This document shows positions 49,366 to 60,884 of a stretch of 64,000 bases of DNA, piece by piece. Made by a program: the position numbers and the translations under genes. The notes below the pieces were generated by a model, which was given only the letters and a program-made list of their open reading frames with translations, did no database searches and had not been told where the DNA came from. This DNA is from Purshia tridentata (Eukaryota; Streptophyta; Magnoliopsida; Rosales; Rosaceae): contig QANT01008702.1 in NCBI GenBank assembly GCA_003254885.1, positions 1 through 64,000 of the forward strand, read 5' to 3'. Every line of letters starts with the position of its first letter. The first letter of the stretch is position 1.

Positions 49366-50280
49366 CACATAATTGCACAAGATACGTATAGGATTTCTAT
49401 TCCCTATATCGACATGAACATTGATCATTATGGAAGCAGAAAACGTGGTTTATGGTAAATCGATCCCATGACCATTTGTGCTTTAGATACATATATCTGA
49501 AACTAGTAACATAAGTATTTGTGGACTATGAATATTTTTGTGACGTGATATATTAATTGCAAGACTTCCACATACGTAAACAATACTTATGAATATGCAG
49601 AGGACCTCTGGGAGGAAGGATAACATCTCTCTCATTAAGTTTAGAAGATAAAGGTGTGTTACATGGTTTGCAATTCATTTGAGTTCTAATTTGGACGTCT
49701 CTAATTAATTAATTAATTAGCATACTTTTCTGGTGTAAGGAAAAGACCAATATATATATATATATATATATATTTTTTATATTGATGTTTGATGGATAAG
49801 TCCACAGAGTAGTGTTACTAACTAGTGTGAGGCCCAAGTCTTTCATGTTAATTACATTCTTGGCTTAACTATAGGACACAAGAAAAAATAATATGTGAGC
49901 GAGAGAAGTAACCTGTCAAATTAACCGTGCTTTAATTAGGCATGTTTGAGACCATATAACAGAGAGATTTGATTTGTGTAACCTGCAAACTAATGAAAGA
50001 ATATACATATATTCTATTGATGATATAGTTAACAATTTAATTAATCAGCCAAGTCAGGATGGAAGTCACACAAGGCTAATTAAGAGTAAATAAACACAAA
50101 CGCATAAAACTTATTCTCTCATTTAATTATTTATTTATATATCAGAAAGCTAGCTAGAGCTATTTTTACACACACACAAAAAGCTCACTCTCTACATGAA
50201 CTCTTCAAAACTCTAGCACAGCCTACTCTCTAGTACTGCTCCGATTTTATTCCTATATATTCAGACTGCCTGCTTAAAAG
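49366..50280. other. 3' flank of vicilin copy B
   Basis: AT-rich spacer with a TA microsatellite near 49752-49774. The last 150 bases are the copy B 3' UTR, sharing gaaagctag, agctcactct and ctctagcacagcctact with copies C and E. Confidence 0.6.
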
Positions 50281-52983
50281 TTAGAAGCCCCCAAAGTCCA
50301 GAATTGAAGACAAGCGGTGGTTTCTGCCTTGCCGGGCGTGCACGAAATAAGACTGCCTCTGTTTGTTTACTATCTGCTCCATCTCTTCCCCAAACGCCAG
50401 CTGCCTAGCCTCCCTCTCCATCAGCCTCATTATGTTGTCTTCTTGACCTGGATAGTATATTACACCCAGTTAATTAATTATGACTAAGCAATTAATTAAT
50501 GACTCAGAGATTAAGCATGAGTGAGTTCTTTATTAATTACCTGCAAGGAAGTTCCTCTGGTTGTTTCGGGCATTGATTCCGAACCCGACCAGTCTCAGAT
50601 TCTGGTTTTGGCGGTCGTTGTTGTTGTTTTGGGCAATAATGGCAACAGGGTGACCAGCTGGGATTACGAAAGCATCGCCCGGTGATATCTGAGCAGTGAC
50701 CTTCATGTACCTTCCACTCCGATCTCCCTGTTCTTCTTGTTCTTGTTGATAATCCATCTCCTCTTGCCTTTGGTTTGCAAGGTGTGGGCAGGCCATTTCA
50801 ATGTTTCCACTTCCATCCACAACCATCATCAAGTATATTGCTTTTGAATTGTAGTGTGGGATCATCATAGCTTCCTGCAAAAATTTGAGTCGAAATGAAT
50901 TTTCATATGCCATAATAGAGCAACTTTTTCAGGCTAGAGTAGTAACATAAACATCTTACATGGTTGATCTCAGCGTAGACGACTGAGACATCCATGTCTT
51001 GGAGCTGATTGAACTCCTCAGGGCGAGCCTCGAAGAACTTGCCAAAGTTGTTGGCGTGTACAGGCTGTTGGTTTGGCAGATTGAAGAGTGGACCCCTAGA
51101 CTCCCGGTCTCTGCGCCTGGGAGAAGAAACGTGCCCACTCAATGCCTTGAGTTGCTCTTGTGAGGCTCTCATCACCATGCCCTGCTGCCTACTCTGCTGC
51201 TGTCCAAAGGCCCTCTGTAGCTGCTCTTTTGGGGTCTGATATCATAACCAAATTAATCAATTGGAGCCTAATTAATTACTACTCTGAACTAATAAATCAA
51301 ATAAAATGGAGGGACAAATTAAAAGTGAGAATCCAACTAATTACATCAAAGGCAGATTCAAGAACGTCATTGCTGAAAACGCTGTAGTATGACTCGGGAT
51401 TTCCAGAACCAGCAGGGAAGAATTTCTGTATATCAAATTAAACAATGTTACCAAAATAATCATATAATAAAATCAAGAGGCTTTTAGATTATATATTTAC
51501 CTCAAATCGGCCAGATGGATTATTGACGGGCTGAATGAGCTTTGCAATTTGGAGAGTCTCATCATTGTTATGGTTAATTAAGTAAACGGTAGCCCCAGAA
51601 GGAACTCTAATCACATCTCCTTGTTCAATGTTGAAGGACTTTTTGTTGTCTTGCATCAGAAGAGTGACTACACCGCGTCCTATAAATTAACATTCCAAAG
51701 CATAGATTAATTCATGTCATATATATTGCTACTAATTGTACATGTATAACAAACAAATTGGTAATGGAGGACTCACCATTGACAACAACATAGATTGATT
51801 CAGCATCGATATGGTGTGGAAGAACAAAAGTGTTTGGCTTTGCCTCCAAGAGAGCCAAGCGGTAGTTCTTAATACCCTTAAGAAGCTTAGAGTCCCTGTG
51901 GGTGAACCTCTCAAGCACATAAGTCCCACCTTCCTCGGACCTGAACTTGGACTCAAACATCCCTTTGGGGAAGTAGTAGGGGTTGTCCCTCTGGCTCTGA
52001 CTCTGACTCTGCTCCTCCTCTTCTTCTCTTCTTAGTGGGTAGTAATTCTTACCTCTTTGTTGTTGGCACCTCCTTTGGCATCGTAGCTGTTCTCGCTGAC
52101 CTTGTGCTTCCATGCGGCATCTCTGCTCGCACTGAGCACTCTGACCCTGACCCTGTTCTTGCTCCCTCTGTTGCTCTTCGAATCGCTGCTTGCACGCGCT
52201 TTGGCATTGCTGTTGCTGTTGACCATGTCTCTGCCTCTGGCAGCTTTGCTGGCACTGCTGGTATTGCCTCTGCGGGTCTTCAAACTGCTCTTGAGAATGT
52301 CTTTTGTTGTTGTAGTCACTGCCTCTTGCTTGCTCTTCAAGTTGCTTCTCGCACCTATTTTGGCACTGCTGCTGCTGCTGTTGTGGCTCGCCACGTCCCT
52401 GCCTCTGGCAACGCTGCTGGCACATCTGCGCTGCGCAGCGTTGCTCACATGGCTGTTGTTGCTGCCTTCCTTGGCCGCGCTCCTCTGATTGTCGGCAACT
52501 CTGTTGGCATTGCTCGTATTTCTGTTCGGGATCTCTACGCTTGTCAAAGTCCTGCTCGCACCTTCTCTGGCACTGTTGCTGGCCACTTTGTTCCTTCTCA
52601 CAGCTTTGCCGACAGATCTTCTCGTAAGCTTCGCGAGGGATCTGAGGCGTTTGTTGCCCCTGCTGCTGTTTTATGCAACGACTCTCGCAGGCTATATATT
52701 CGGAAATATCATCCTTTGGACACTGTTCAAGACATTGATCTATGTCCTGATGATGATTGTTAAACCAGCTGCCGCCGCCGGAAGGGTCCCAACCGGTAGG
52801 GTCTCTGAGCTTGCATTGCATCTCGCAGACAGAACGCACTGCTGACCTTTTAAAGTCTCGACACTCGGTTGCACATCGCTTTTCCAATTCTCCATAACCA
52901 AGACTACTTGCAGAGACCGCGAGGAAAAGGGTACCGTAAAGGAACAAAAGCAGCAAAGGAAGCCTACCTTTGATCACCGTCAT
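50281..52983 (-). CDS. vicilin copy B, full length with hairpin-peptide N terminus
   Basis: Six exons: 52983-51777, 51679-51501, 51425-51345, 51235-50960, 50874-50541, 50447-50281; 747 aa, frame intact throughout. A signal peptide (to about residue 25) leads into a Gln/Arg/Glu-rich region with 14 CxxxC motifs, seven helical-hairpin modules of the MiAMP2/C2 type. Two cupin domains follow: [49 protein letters not shown] and, in exon 5, [21 protein letters not shown] with [11 protein letters not shown]. It should be a 7S storage globulin of protein storage vacuoles whose N-terminal part can be cut into antimicrobial or protease-inhibiting peptides. One module carries a 7-codon deletion ([10 protein letters not shown] where copy C has CAAQMSQRERQQMCQQRC). 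TATA at 53028-53035. Confidence 0.93.
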
Positions 52984-53210
52984 GTTATAATATAATTGTA
53001 CGGGAATGAATTAATAAGCATAGGTAGTATTTATAGAAGCTTTCATAATTAAGGATGAGCATGCATATACGTACATCTGGCTTTGCACATTACATGCAAG
53101 GTGACGAGTGTCCTAAACTCCTACCTGACCACAATTTTACGTCTTTGTATCTGACTAACATATTATTGATGGTGTATCGGTGTCCCACATGCTGTTCACG
53201 TGGTGGCAAA
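52984..53210 (-). promoter_or_regulatory. seed-type promoter of vicilin copy B
   Basis: Minus-strand TATA box tataaata (plus tatttata, 53028-53035), 45-52 bp upstream of the ATG, RY repeat gcatgcat at 53059-53066, acatgcaaggtgacgagtgtcc at about 53091-53112, and a G-box cacgtg at 53197-53202. RY elements bind B3 factors such as ABI3/FUS3 and G-boxes bind bZIP factors in seed storage genes. Confidence 0.7.
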
Positions 53211-55128
53211 ATAATTAAGTAAGAAATTGAAATTGTACGTACTTGCAGACTAAAATGAATGTATGTGCATTGAACATAATTATGTGGCGATCGATAGAAT
53301 ATTAGGAGAAACATGTAGTGGCCTGTGGAATCGATTGGTTTGTTGAGTGAAGGAGAAGTGTTGGGTGCCCTGCTGCTCAGGGGCTGTGGCTCTGCATAAG
53401 GGACACCTCAACTTAATAAGTGTTACGTGTTGAAATGCACTCAAGCTGGTCGTTCGATCTCTCTCTGTTTGGGTTTTTATAATCTTCCCTCTTTCTTTGG
53501 GCATCAATTGCTTTGCAAGTTTCACTTATTATACTTCACTTTTTTGTCAATTTTTAAGTAATGTTGTGGTTCGATCGATCTCTCAAAACAAAAAATGTTG
53601 TGGTTGTGTGGACTAAGTTCATATTGTTCGAAAAGATGACACAATAATCTATATTATATAATTGAATCATTAATTTTGAGATAAAATTTTATATTTGAAT
53701 GGACCAATTGAATACCCTAACCCTTCTTTGAGGCAGTTAATTTTTTTTTAATTTGTAATTGATCCACGACTATCGTCCATTAAAATTAAACTCAAGACTA
53801 TCCTCCATAAAAGGAAGACGGAGTGCCACTAAACCAAATAATTAATTATTACTATATTTAGTTTTTGTTTTAGTTAACACACTATACTGGCTATATTCAA
53901 TTGGTTATGTTATAATAATGTTGCCCAAAAAATAATTAACAACTGCACCCTAAAAATTTAAAACAATATTGAAAAATAGGCATGACTATTAATTGTAAAA
54001 AGTATAAAAATCAAAGTACAAGGTAATTATCCACTGCGTCTTTTTTTTTCTTTGGGAAATTCTAAAAGCTTTGTAATGTTTGCTTCAGAACTCTACAATT
54101 TTACGCCGTAAGGCCTTAAATAAAAAAGAAAAAAAAAATTCCAAAACAACCCAAACATCGCCTTTTCGGCCCCTCCTTCCTCCCTTTTTGTTTCTCTCAT
54201 TCCCTCTCTTTCCTTTTTTCTATATTCCTTTCTGCCCCTATCTCCGATCCGGTGTAAGTGGAGGTCAGCCACTTTTCTGGCCTCCAAATAAGAGGTTTAT
54301 CTTCCGATCTGAAGGCTGGAAAAATCGAGAGAGGGAAGAGAGAAAGAGAGAGAGAAAGGGAAGAGAGAAAGAGAGAGAGAAACGAAGGGGAAAAGAGAGG
54401 GGCCGGAAAGGTGATGCCGCAGGTGTCTAGGTTTTAGAATATATATATATATATATATTTATTTATTTATTTTTATTTTTTTCCAGTTAAGGCTTTTTGG
54501 GGTAAAAAATTGTAGGGTTTGAGAACCAAATTAACGTTAGGATCATTTTAGAATTATCCTATATACCTTTAGACCTGAAAAAGGAAAAATGAATGATCTT
54601 ATACCCTTTTTGGCTTATCCATGAGGAGGGTAACATAGATCGAAGAGAGAGTTAATTAGTCCTAAAAATTGGAACAAATAAAAACAAAGCACATGGTAGG
54701 TGTTGCTTGTTTAGTTAATAGTCAGTTGATGTCAATATCGTGGAAATCGTCTTTTAAAGGAATTGAATAAGTTGAGAAAAACTAGCTAGGTTCCACCATC
54801 ATCACAAAGGTCATATATATTCGGGTCCAAGACCATATATATCACTTACTAATGTATAGTATAGTTAATAAATAAGCTCCTTATAATTTGAGAATATGGC
54901 AACAAGTGATCGAATCAAAAAAATGTTAAATTAAGCTTCAGAAGTCTTAATTAAGAGTGCATAAACACGGAGAACTTGTCATTTATTTATTAATTTATTC
55001 TCAGGTGGCAGAAAGCTAAAGCTCATTTTACACAACGAAATTAAGCTCACTCTATGTGAGCTAGCTACTTGAAACTCTAGCCGTACAGCCTAGTAGTGCT
55101 TCTCTACATACTTAGTAGATTTATTGCA
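53211..55128. other. spacer between copies B and C
   Basis: The first 350 bases continue the copy B upstream region (ctctgcataagggacacctc block shared with copy C). A homopurine GA-rich tract lies at about 54329-54400. The last 120 bases are a family 3' UTR belonging to copy C. No gene otherwise. Confidence 0.6.
53736..53830 (-). repeat. possible tRNA-derived SINE fragment
   Basis: The minus strand reads ggtttagtggcactccgtc, then ttttatggaggatagtcttg, spaced like degenerate A and B boxes of a tRNA-type promoter. Similar words occur in plant SINEs I recall. Ends cannot be set. Confidence 0.25.
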
Positions 55129-56106
55129 TCATATGATTGAGTAAACTGCCTCTTCTCCTCCTCTAATTTGTTGTTGGCACCTTGTTTGGCAATGTTGTTG
55201 TTCTCGCTGATCCTGTTCTTGCATTTGACAACGTTGTTCGCATTCCGTTTCTTGCTCTTGAAGTTTCTTCTGGCACCTTTTTTGGCACTCGTGCGGTGCC
55301 ATCCGACTGTATTGGCAGCGCTGCTGACATTGCTGCTCGTATTGCTGCTGCTGATCTTGAGAATGTCTTTTGTTATTGTAGTCACTGCCTCTTGCTTGCT
55401 CTTCAAGTTGCTCCTCGCACCTATTTTGGCATTGCTGCTGCTGTTGTGGCTCGCCACGTCCCTGCTTCTGGCAACGCTGCTGGCACATCTGCTGGCGCTC
55501 GCGCTGGCTCATCTGCGCTGCGCAGCGTTGCTCACACTGCTGTTGCTGCTGCCTTCCTTGGCCGCGTTCCTCCTCTGATTGTCGGCAACTCTGCTGGCAT
55601 TGCTCGTATTTCTGTTCAGGATCTCTACGCTTGTTGGGTTGTTGTAAATCTTCAAAGTCCTCCTCGCACCTTCTCTGGCATTGTTGCTGCTGTTTCCACC
55701 CACTTGCTTCCATTTGACAGCTTTGCCGACAGATCTCATACGGCTCCTGAGGGATCTGAGGGGTCCGTCGCCCCTGCTGCTTCTCCATGCAACGACTCTC
55801 GCAGGCTAGATATTCGGAAATATCTCCCTTTGGACACTGCTCAAGACATTGATCCATCTGCTGATGATGATTGTTAAACCAGCTGCTGATGATGCCGCTG
55901 CCGCTGCCGGAAGGGTCCCAGCCGGTAGGGTCCCTGAGCTTGCATTGCATCACGCAGACAGAACGCAGTGCTGGCCTTTTAAAGTCTCGACACTCGGATG
56001 CACATCGCTGGTCCAAGTCCCGATAACCAAGACTACTTGCAGAGACCGCAAGGGAAACACTGGAAAGGAACAAGAGCATCAAAGAAAGCCTACCTTTCAT
56101 CACCAT
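55129..56106 (-). CDS. vicilin copy C: hairpin modules only, no cupin
   Basis: Single open exon, 325 aa from the Met at 56106 (MVMKGRLSLMLLFLSS), chosen because copies D and B start in the same place; an in-frame Met at 56145 would add 13 residues before the signal peptide. After the signal peptide come 14 CxxxC motifs (seven hairpin modules) in a Gln/Arg/Glu-rich chain ending QQQIRGGEEAVYSII. There is no cupin exon: directly downstream lies the family 3' UTR (gtagatttattgcatcat, agctcactct, ctctagccgtacagcct), so an internal deletion joined exon 1 to the 3' UTR. Promoter, signal and reading frame are kept, and the Cys modules are undamaged, so it is probably expressed. From memory, the almond allergen Pru du 8 is a cupin-less CxxxC protein and may be its counterpart. 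Confidence 0.82.
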   Translation of the reverse strand: MVMKGRLSLMLLFLSSVSLAVSASSLGYRDLDQRCASECRDFKRPALRSVCVMQCKLRDPTGWDPSGSGSGIISSWFNNHHQQMDQCLEQCPKGDISEYLACESRCMEKQQGRRTPQIPQEPYEICRQSCQMEASGWKQQQQCQRRCEEDFEDLQQPNKRRDPEQKYEQCQQSCRQSEEERGQGRQQQQQCEQRCAAQMSQRERQQMCQQRCQKQGRGEPQQQQQCQNRCEEQLEEQARGSDYNNKRHSQDQQQQYEQQCQQRCQYSRMAPHECQKRCQKKLQEQETECEQRCQMQEQDQREQQHCQTRCQQQIRGGEEAVYSII

Positions 56107-56330
56107 GGTTTCTATAGTTGTATATATATCGGAATGAATAAGCATAGGTAGTATTTATAGAGGCTTTATATTTAAGGGTGAGCATGCATGTACGTACATT
56201 TGGCTATGCACATTACATGCAAGGTGACGAGTGTCCTATACCCTAGTCTACCTGGCCAAAATTTTTCGTGTCTTTATATCTGAATAATATATTGATGGGT
56301 TGTCCCATGTGATGTTCACGTGGTGGAAAA
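56107..56330 (-). promoter_or_regulatory. seed-type promoter of vicilin copy C
   Basis: TATA (plus tatttata) at 56152-56159, RY repeat gcatgcatg at 56182-56190, acatgcaaggtgacgagtgtcc at about 56214-56235, and G-box cacgtg at 56317-56322, in the same order and spacing as in copy B. Confidence 0.7.
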
Positions 56331-56508
56331 ATAAGGACGAAATTGAAATTGTATGTGCAGACTAATTAAAATGGATGTATGTGCATGATATATAATCATG
56401 TGGCGATCGATAGAAGTATTATGAGAAACACGTAGTGCACTGTGGAATTTGTGCTTTTTGTGTGGGAAGGAGTCGGGGGCCTTGCTTAGGGGCTATGGCT
56501 CTGCATAA

Positions 56509-56660
56509 GGGACACCTTAACTCAACAAATGTGAGTACGTGTTGAAATGCATGCAAGCTGATCTTTCTGAATCTGTTTGGCTTTGGGACACCTCAACTCA
56601 ACAAGTGTTTGTACGTGTTGAAATGCATGCAAGCTGATCGTTCTCTCTGTGTTTGGCTTT
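56509..56660. repeat. 76-bp tandem repeat in copy C upstream region
   Basis: gggacacct starts at 56509 and 56585; both copies carry tacgtgttgaaatgcatgca, so the RY word and an ACGTG core are doubled. Copy B has a single unit. Confidence 0.85.
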
Positions 56661-56735
56661 TTATAATCTCCCTGGCCTCTTGCTTTCTTTGGGCATCATA
56701 CTGCTTTGCAAAGTTTCATTTATTATGTTATATTG

Positions 56736-56900
56736 AATTCTTCCATTTATTTTCTGGTTGGTCAGTAATGCTTCACGTAAGCTGAAAAAAAATAAAAATA
56801 AAGTAAATGGATAGCTAACGGAAGGATATTGTTAACAAATTCTTCCATTTATTTTCTGGTTGGTCAGAAATGCTTCACGTAAGCTGAAAAAAAATAAAAA
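56736..56900. repeat. direct repeat, 103-bp period
   Basis: attcttccatttattttctg starts at 56736 and 56839; each copy is about 62 bp, runs through gcttcacgtaagctgaaaaa, and differs at one or two bases. Confidence 0.88.
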
Positions 56901-58414
56901 TAAAAAACATAATTTGAGAAAAAAAAACTCGATCAATAGATTAATTGGGCTTACTCCAATCCCATGTTTTGGTGATTTTTAATATTATGTGCCGATCGAG
57001 TGAATATTAGGTGAACCTTTTGTGCCCTAGGAGATTGAAGTAGCTAGGTGTTCTGATCAATAGTGAACGTATTGAATATCATGCAAGTTTCGCTGCCAGG
57101 ACTTTGAATTGGGTTGGCCATGTCAACTTTTTTTTTGTTTTCTGTCTGTGAATAATTCCTCATCTTGTTAATTGATTAATTTCATCCTTTTACTACGTCT
57201 CCTTGGCTTCCAATTTAGGAACTTAGACCTTCCTCATATTTAGAAGAGTAATAGTATGGGTATAATATATATTTTACCACATGTGTACTAGTACATCTTT
57301 AATAAGTACGTAGGCCGGCTTAACACATCTTTATAATAAAGCTTTATGTATGTACTTATCCACTCTATTAATATACATGTGGTACAGTTAGTATTATTAT
57401 GTTTAAAAAATCTAAAAATTAATAATATTTCATATATGTCACCTAAAAACATTTTTTCTTGTTATTAAACACTTAAATCCATACAGTTAGCTATATTCCC
57501 CTTTTCATCTCCTCATTTATTAGTTTAGTTGTCTTCTAATTTCCTCACGTACTCGATCATTCCTCAGCATCTAAGACTCAATTCTAGCTTATTGTCATTT
57601 GTTCAAGTAGCATTAATTTGAATGCTGAAGCTATATGTTATTACTTTCATGTTCAAATGGTTCAAATTTCATAGAGACCTAGACCATCCTTTAATACATA
57701 TTTGTTGGTTTAATTTATTTTGTCGAAATGGAAGACCATCCTTGTGTACGTAACTCAAAATTGGAATCTGAGGGAAAAAAAAAAAAACAAAAAACACTCG
57801 GCCCTTTCCCTTCCTCATTTTTTTCCTACGTTCTCTGTTTTGGTTTCTATAATCTCATTCCTTTCTTGGGCATATGCAAGGTTTTAGTTATGCTTCACAT
57901 GCACTGAAAGAAAACTATAATATATTATGTCAATTTTTCTTGGTTAGATTGAATTCTGCTTGTAGCCCCATTTCTCTTCCTGGTTGGGGTTTTAATTGCC
58001 TCAAAAAAAAAAACGTATTTATAAACATAATTTTTATTGTCACCTCAAGACCTCATCATATTCTAGTTATATATTTGGTCGAGCAATCACCATTGAATTG
58101 GCCGAGAAAAAGGGTATTGACTTCGGTGGATTAATAAGTAATGAGCGTGGATAGAGTAATCCAACATTCAGATAGGTGACGAACCAATTAATCTACATTA
58201 TATAATTAGATCAATGTCGATAGCATTTATATTGCCTCGGATTTAGTAGCACCTAAGCTCATGCATGCTGGTCTGATGTGTTTCCCAACAAGTAAGAAAA
58301 GAACAGACATAACTTCTCCGGTCAAGTTAAACCAATTCAATCTCTCATACATACGCATTGTGAGTGAACAAATTACAAGGTAACCACTCACTGTGTCCTT
58401 TCTTTTCTTTTTCT

Positions 58415-58876
58415 TCATCTGAATATGTCATTTTGGCCAATCCAAGAGGATTGATTAACTTTTTGTTGAGGATCTCTCCTGCTGTCTTGTTGTTGATCTT
58501 CAAATTGGCGCTTACACATTCTCTGGCATTGTTGTTGTTGTTGCTGCACTCTTGTTTGCATCTCACAACTTTTCTGACAGATCTTCTCGTATGTCTGACG
58601 AGGGATCTGTGGCTTGGGCTGCGGTCCCTGCTGCTCCATGCAACCTCTGTGGCAGGTTAGATCTTGCTGTGGACACTCATAAATACATTGATCCATCTCA
58701 TCATGGAACCAGATGCTGCTTCCTTTGCTGGACGTACTGCATTTCTCTTCGCAAATAGAACGTATTGCTGGCTTTTTGAAGTCCCGGCACTGGGCTGCAC
58801 ATCGCTCGTCCATGCCCCTAGTACCAATTAGAGCAGCAAGGAACAACAACAATGGAAGCCTACCTTTCATCACCAT
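58415..58876 (-). CDS. vicilin copy D: truncated hairpin-module protein, no cupin
   Basis: Single open exon, 153 aa, starting [18 protein letters not shown]. Six CxxxC motifs (CAAQC, CEEKC, CIYEC, CHRGC, CQKSC, CQRMC) make three hairpin modules. Similarity to copies B and C stops at RRDPQQK, after which a short unrelated tail (VNQSSWIGQNDIFR) leads to a stop. No family cupin exon or 3' UTR follows, so the breakpoint differs from that of copy C. TATA (58967-58974) and RY repeat (58978-58985) remain, but the G-box has become cacatg near 59.116 kb. It may be a small secreted peptide gene or a pseudogene that happens to stay open. Confidence 0.6.
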   Translation of the reverse strand: MVMKGRLPLLLFLAALIGTRGMDERCAAQCRDFKKPAIRSICEEKCSTSSKGSSIWFHDEMDQCIYECPQQDLTCHRGCMEQQGPQPKPQIPRQTYEKICQKSCEMQTRVQQQQQQCQRMCKRQFEDQQQDSRRDPQQKVNQSSWIGQNDIFR

Positions 58877-59130
58877 GGTTGCTTAATAATTATGATCTTC
58901 TATCTTCTTAGTTATATGAGATGAGAAGCATATATAGCTAGCAGCGCCTTGCACAAAGCCTTTGCGTATTTATAGAAGCATGCATCTACACTTGGCTACG
59001 CATATAACATGCAAGGTGACCAGTGTCCTACGTGACCAGAATTTGCATGTGCCTTTCTAAGTTCGGGCGCGGATATATATGTACCTCAAGATTGGAGACA
59101 GCTACTTGAACTTCACATGGTGGATAAATA
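58877..59130 (-). promoter_or_regulatory. promoter of vicilin copy D
   Basis: TATA (plus tatttata) at 58967-58974, RY gcatgcat at 58978-58985, and acatgcaaggtgaccagtgtcctacgtgacc at about 59009-59039 in shortened form; the last part supplies an ACGTG core. Confidence 0.6.
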
Positions 59131-59300
59131 AGGACGAATTCTTACTTGCAGAGAGTCAGAGACTAAATGGATGTATGTGCATAAGAGACAGCTCAAGCTG
59201 CTCAAGTGTGAGTACGTGTCGAAGTGCATGCAAGTGCCGTAGCCAGGACTTGGAATTGGGTTGGCGGACGCGGCGATGCCCATTTATTAATTATAGAAAA

Positions 59301-59716
59301 ATGCTTGGGTCCTCACACTTGAGGACCAACCTTGTCTTTAAGCTTGAGGACCAACCTTGTCCTCAAGTACGCCAAAAGTTATAATTCTACCGTGCCGGTT
59401 CAAAATTAGAACCGTTCAATTTTTAGATTACCTAATAAAAATCATCTCTACAAAAAATCAACTCAATCGGAAATCGTTTGGTTGTACAATTGTCAACGAA
59501 TAAATATAAGGTCATAGTTAAAAGACTAAACCATGTATCTATTCGTTAACAGTTATACAATCAAACGATTTCCGATTGAGTTGATTTTTTCCAGAAATGA
59601 TCTTTATTAGGTGATCTAAAAATTGAACGATTTTGATCTTGAGCCGGCATGACAGAATTATGATTTTTTGCGAACTTGAGGACAAGGTTGGTCCTCAAGC
59701 TTAAGGACCCAAGCAT
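59301..59716. mobile_element. 416-bp fold-back (long palindrome) element
   Basis: Left and right halves are complementary almost end to end: atgcttgggtcctcacactt at the left matches aagcttaaggacccaagcat at the right, and the inner arms aatcaactcaatcggaaatc / gatttccgattgagttgatt are perfect. The centre lies near 59.51 kb. No target duplication is convincing. Such fold-back elements are usually MITEs of the Mutator or unclassified kind. Confidence 0.85.
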
Positions 59717-60884
59717 TGTCCTTAATTATACATGCGAATAGCGACAGGCACTTGCTTCAGGCAAAAAGCCAAGCTGTTATCTGCACAATGGTGACTGCTC
59801 ATTCATTATTTTTTAAATAAATTATGATTTTTTTCATCTGTTGTATTTTCTTTTTCATTGGTTAATTTTCTGCAAAACAAAAAAATTGTTAATTTATATA
59901 TTTCATGCCATTATGTATTGAGGATTAGGAGATTGAAGGCACGTATGAATACATATATACTTTCTTGGAGAATATACTTTATCTGATATTTATTACTTTT
60001 GCTTCAAAAAGGTAGAAGAAAAAAAGATTTTAAAAAAAAGTACAGGAAAAAGAGGGAAAGGAAATAAAATTATTTTTTGCTAGACAGGTTGATTGAGCGC
60101 TTAGTTTGGACAGAAGTTGACTGCATCATCTTTAATTTGACCCTTGTCAAAATGAACATTAAAGATACCTATGTGCAGTTTGAAGGGGTGTTGGAAAGTT
60201 GTCTAGCTATGATTTCATGGGAATATGTATAGTTTGAACATAATTTAGGATTTAATTAGGATTTAGTTTTGTTATTAGAACTTGATTATGGAATAGGTTT
60301 ACTTTCCTAGTTCATTATCTAATTTAGCATACCATCATCACTTGAGAGGTTTTTAAAACCCGGAACAGAACAATAAAACACAAAGTGGGAATTTATATAC
60401 TGGATTTTCTTAACATTTTAAACATAATAGTTAGACACTAACATACACTAAACACATTAAACACATCAAAAAGACAAGTGAAAACAAATATATATTTATA
60501 CGAAAAAATTTAAGTCCTAACTCCTAAGCAATAAATAAAAATCCAAATCCTTAAATAAGATGTAGAAAGTTCTACTCATAGTTGCCTGTTTAATTAGTGA
60601 AGTAAGAATGAAAATCTAGACAGTCTTGAGAGAGCAGAAAAAGAGATAAAACTTCTCATTTATTTCATCAAGTTAAATGGCAGAAAGCTAGAGAGCTCTT
60701 TTTTTACACAAAAGAAAGCTCACTCTACATGAGCTATACTTGAAAAGTCTAGCACAGCCTACTAGTTCTACTGCTCCTCTACATATTAATTAAGTAGATT
60801 TATTCCATCACACTAAGTACATTACTCATTACCCTCTCTTTATTTCTTATACTCATCCTCTACTCATTATTGCTTAGTTAAAAG
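59717..60884. other. 3' flank of vicilin copy E
   Basis: AT-rich spacer; the last 240 bases carry the family 3' UTR words agaaagctagagagct, agctcactctacatgagct and ctagcacagcctact. No other gene. Confidence 0.6.

Larger units (their letters stand above)
56331..58414. other. spacer between copies C and D
   Basis: Contains a 76-bp tandem repeat with RY words (from 56509), a 103-bp-period direct repeat (from 56736), and further diverged pieces of the family upstream region (tgccaggactttgaattggg near 57.09 kb; tttctataatctcattcc near 57.84 kb). Inverted accacatgtgta words near 57.28 and 57.38 kb may bound a small MITE. No gene. Confidence 0.55.

Noticed and set aside
52035-52763. Long + strand open frame of 242 codons opposite vicilin copy B
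   Set aside because: It is the antisense of the CAG/CGG-rich Cys-module exon; similar shadows occur opposite copies C and E. Low-complexity codon bias alone explains it.
54080-54430. 116-codon + strand open frame with Lys/Arg/Glu-rich end
   Set aside because: The end is a translation of a GA-rich purine tract and the rest shows no family or splice context.
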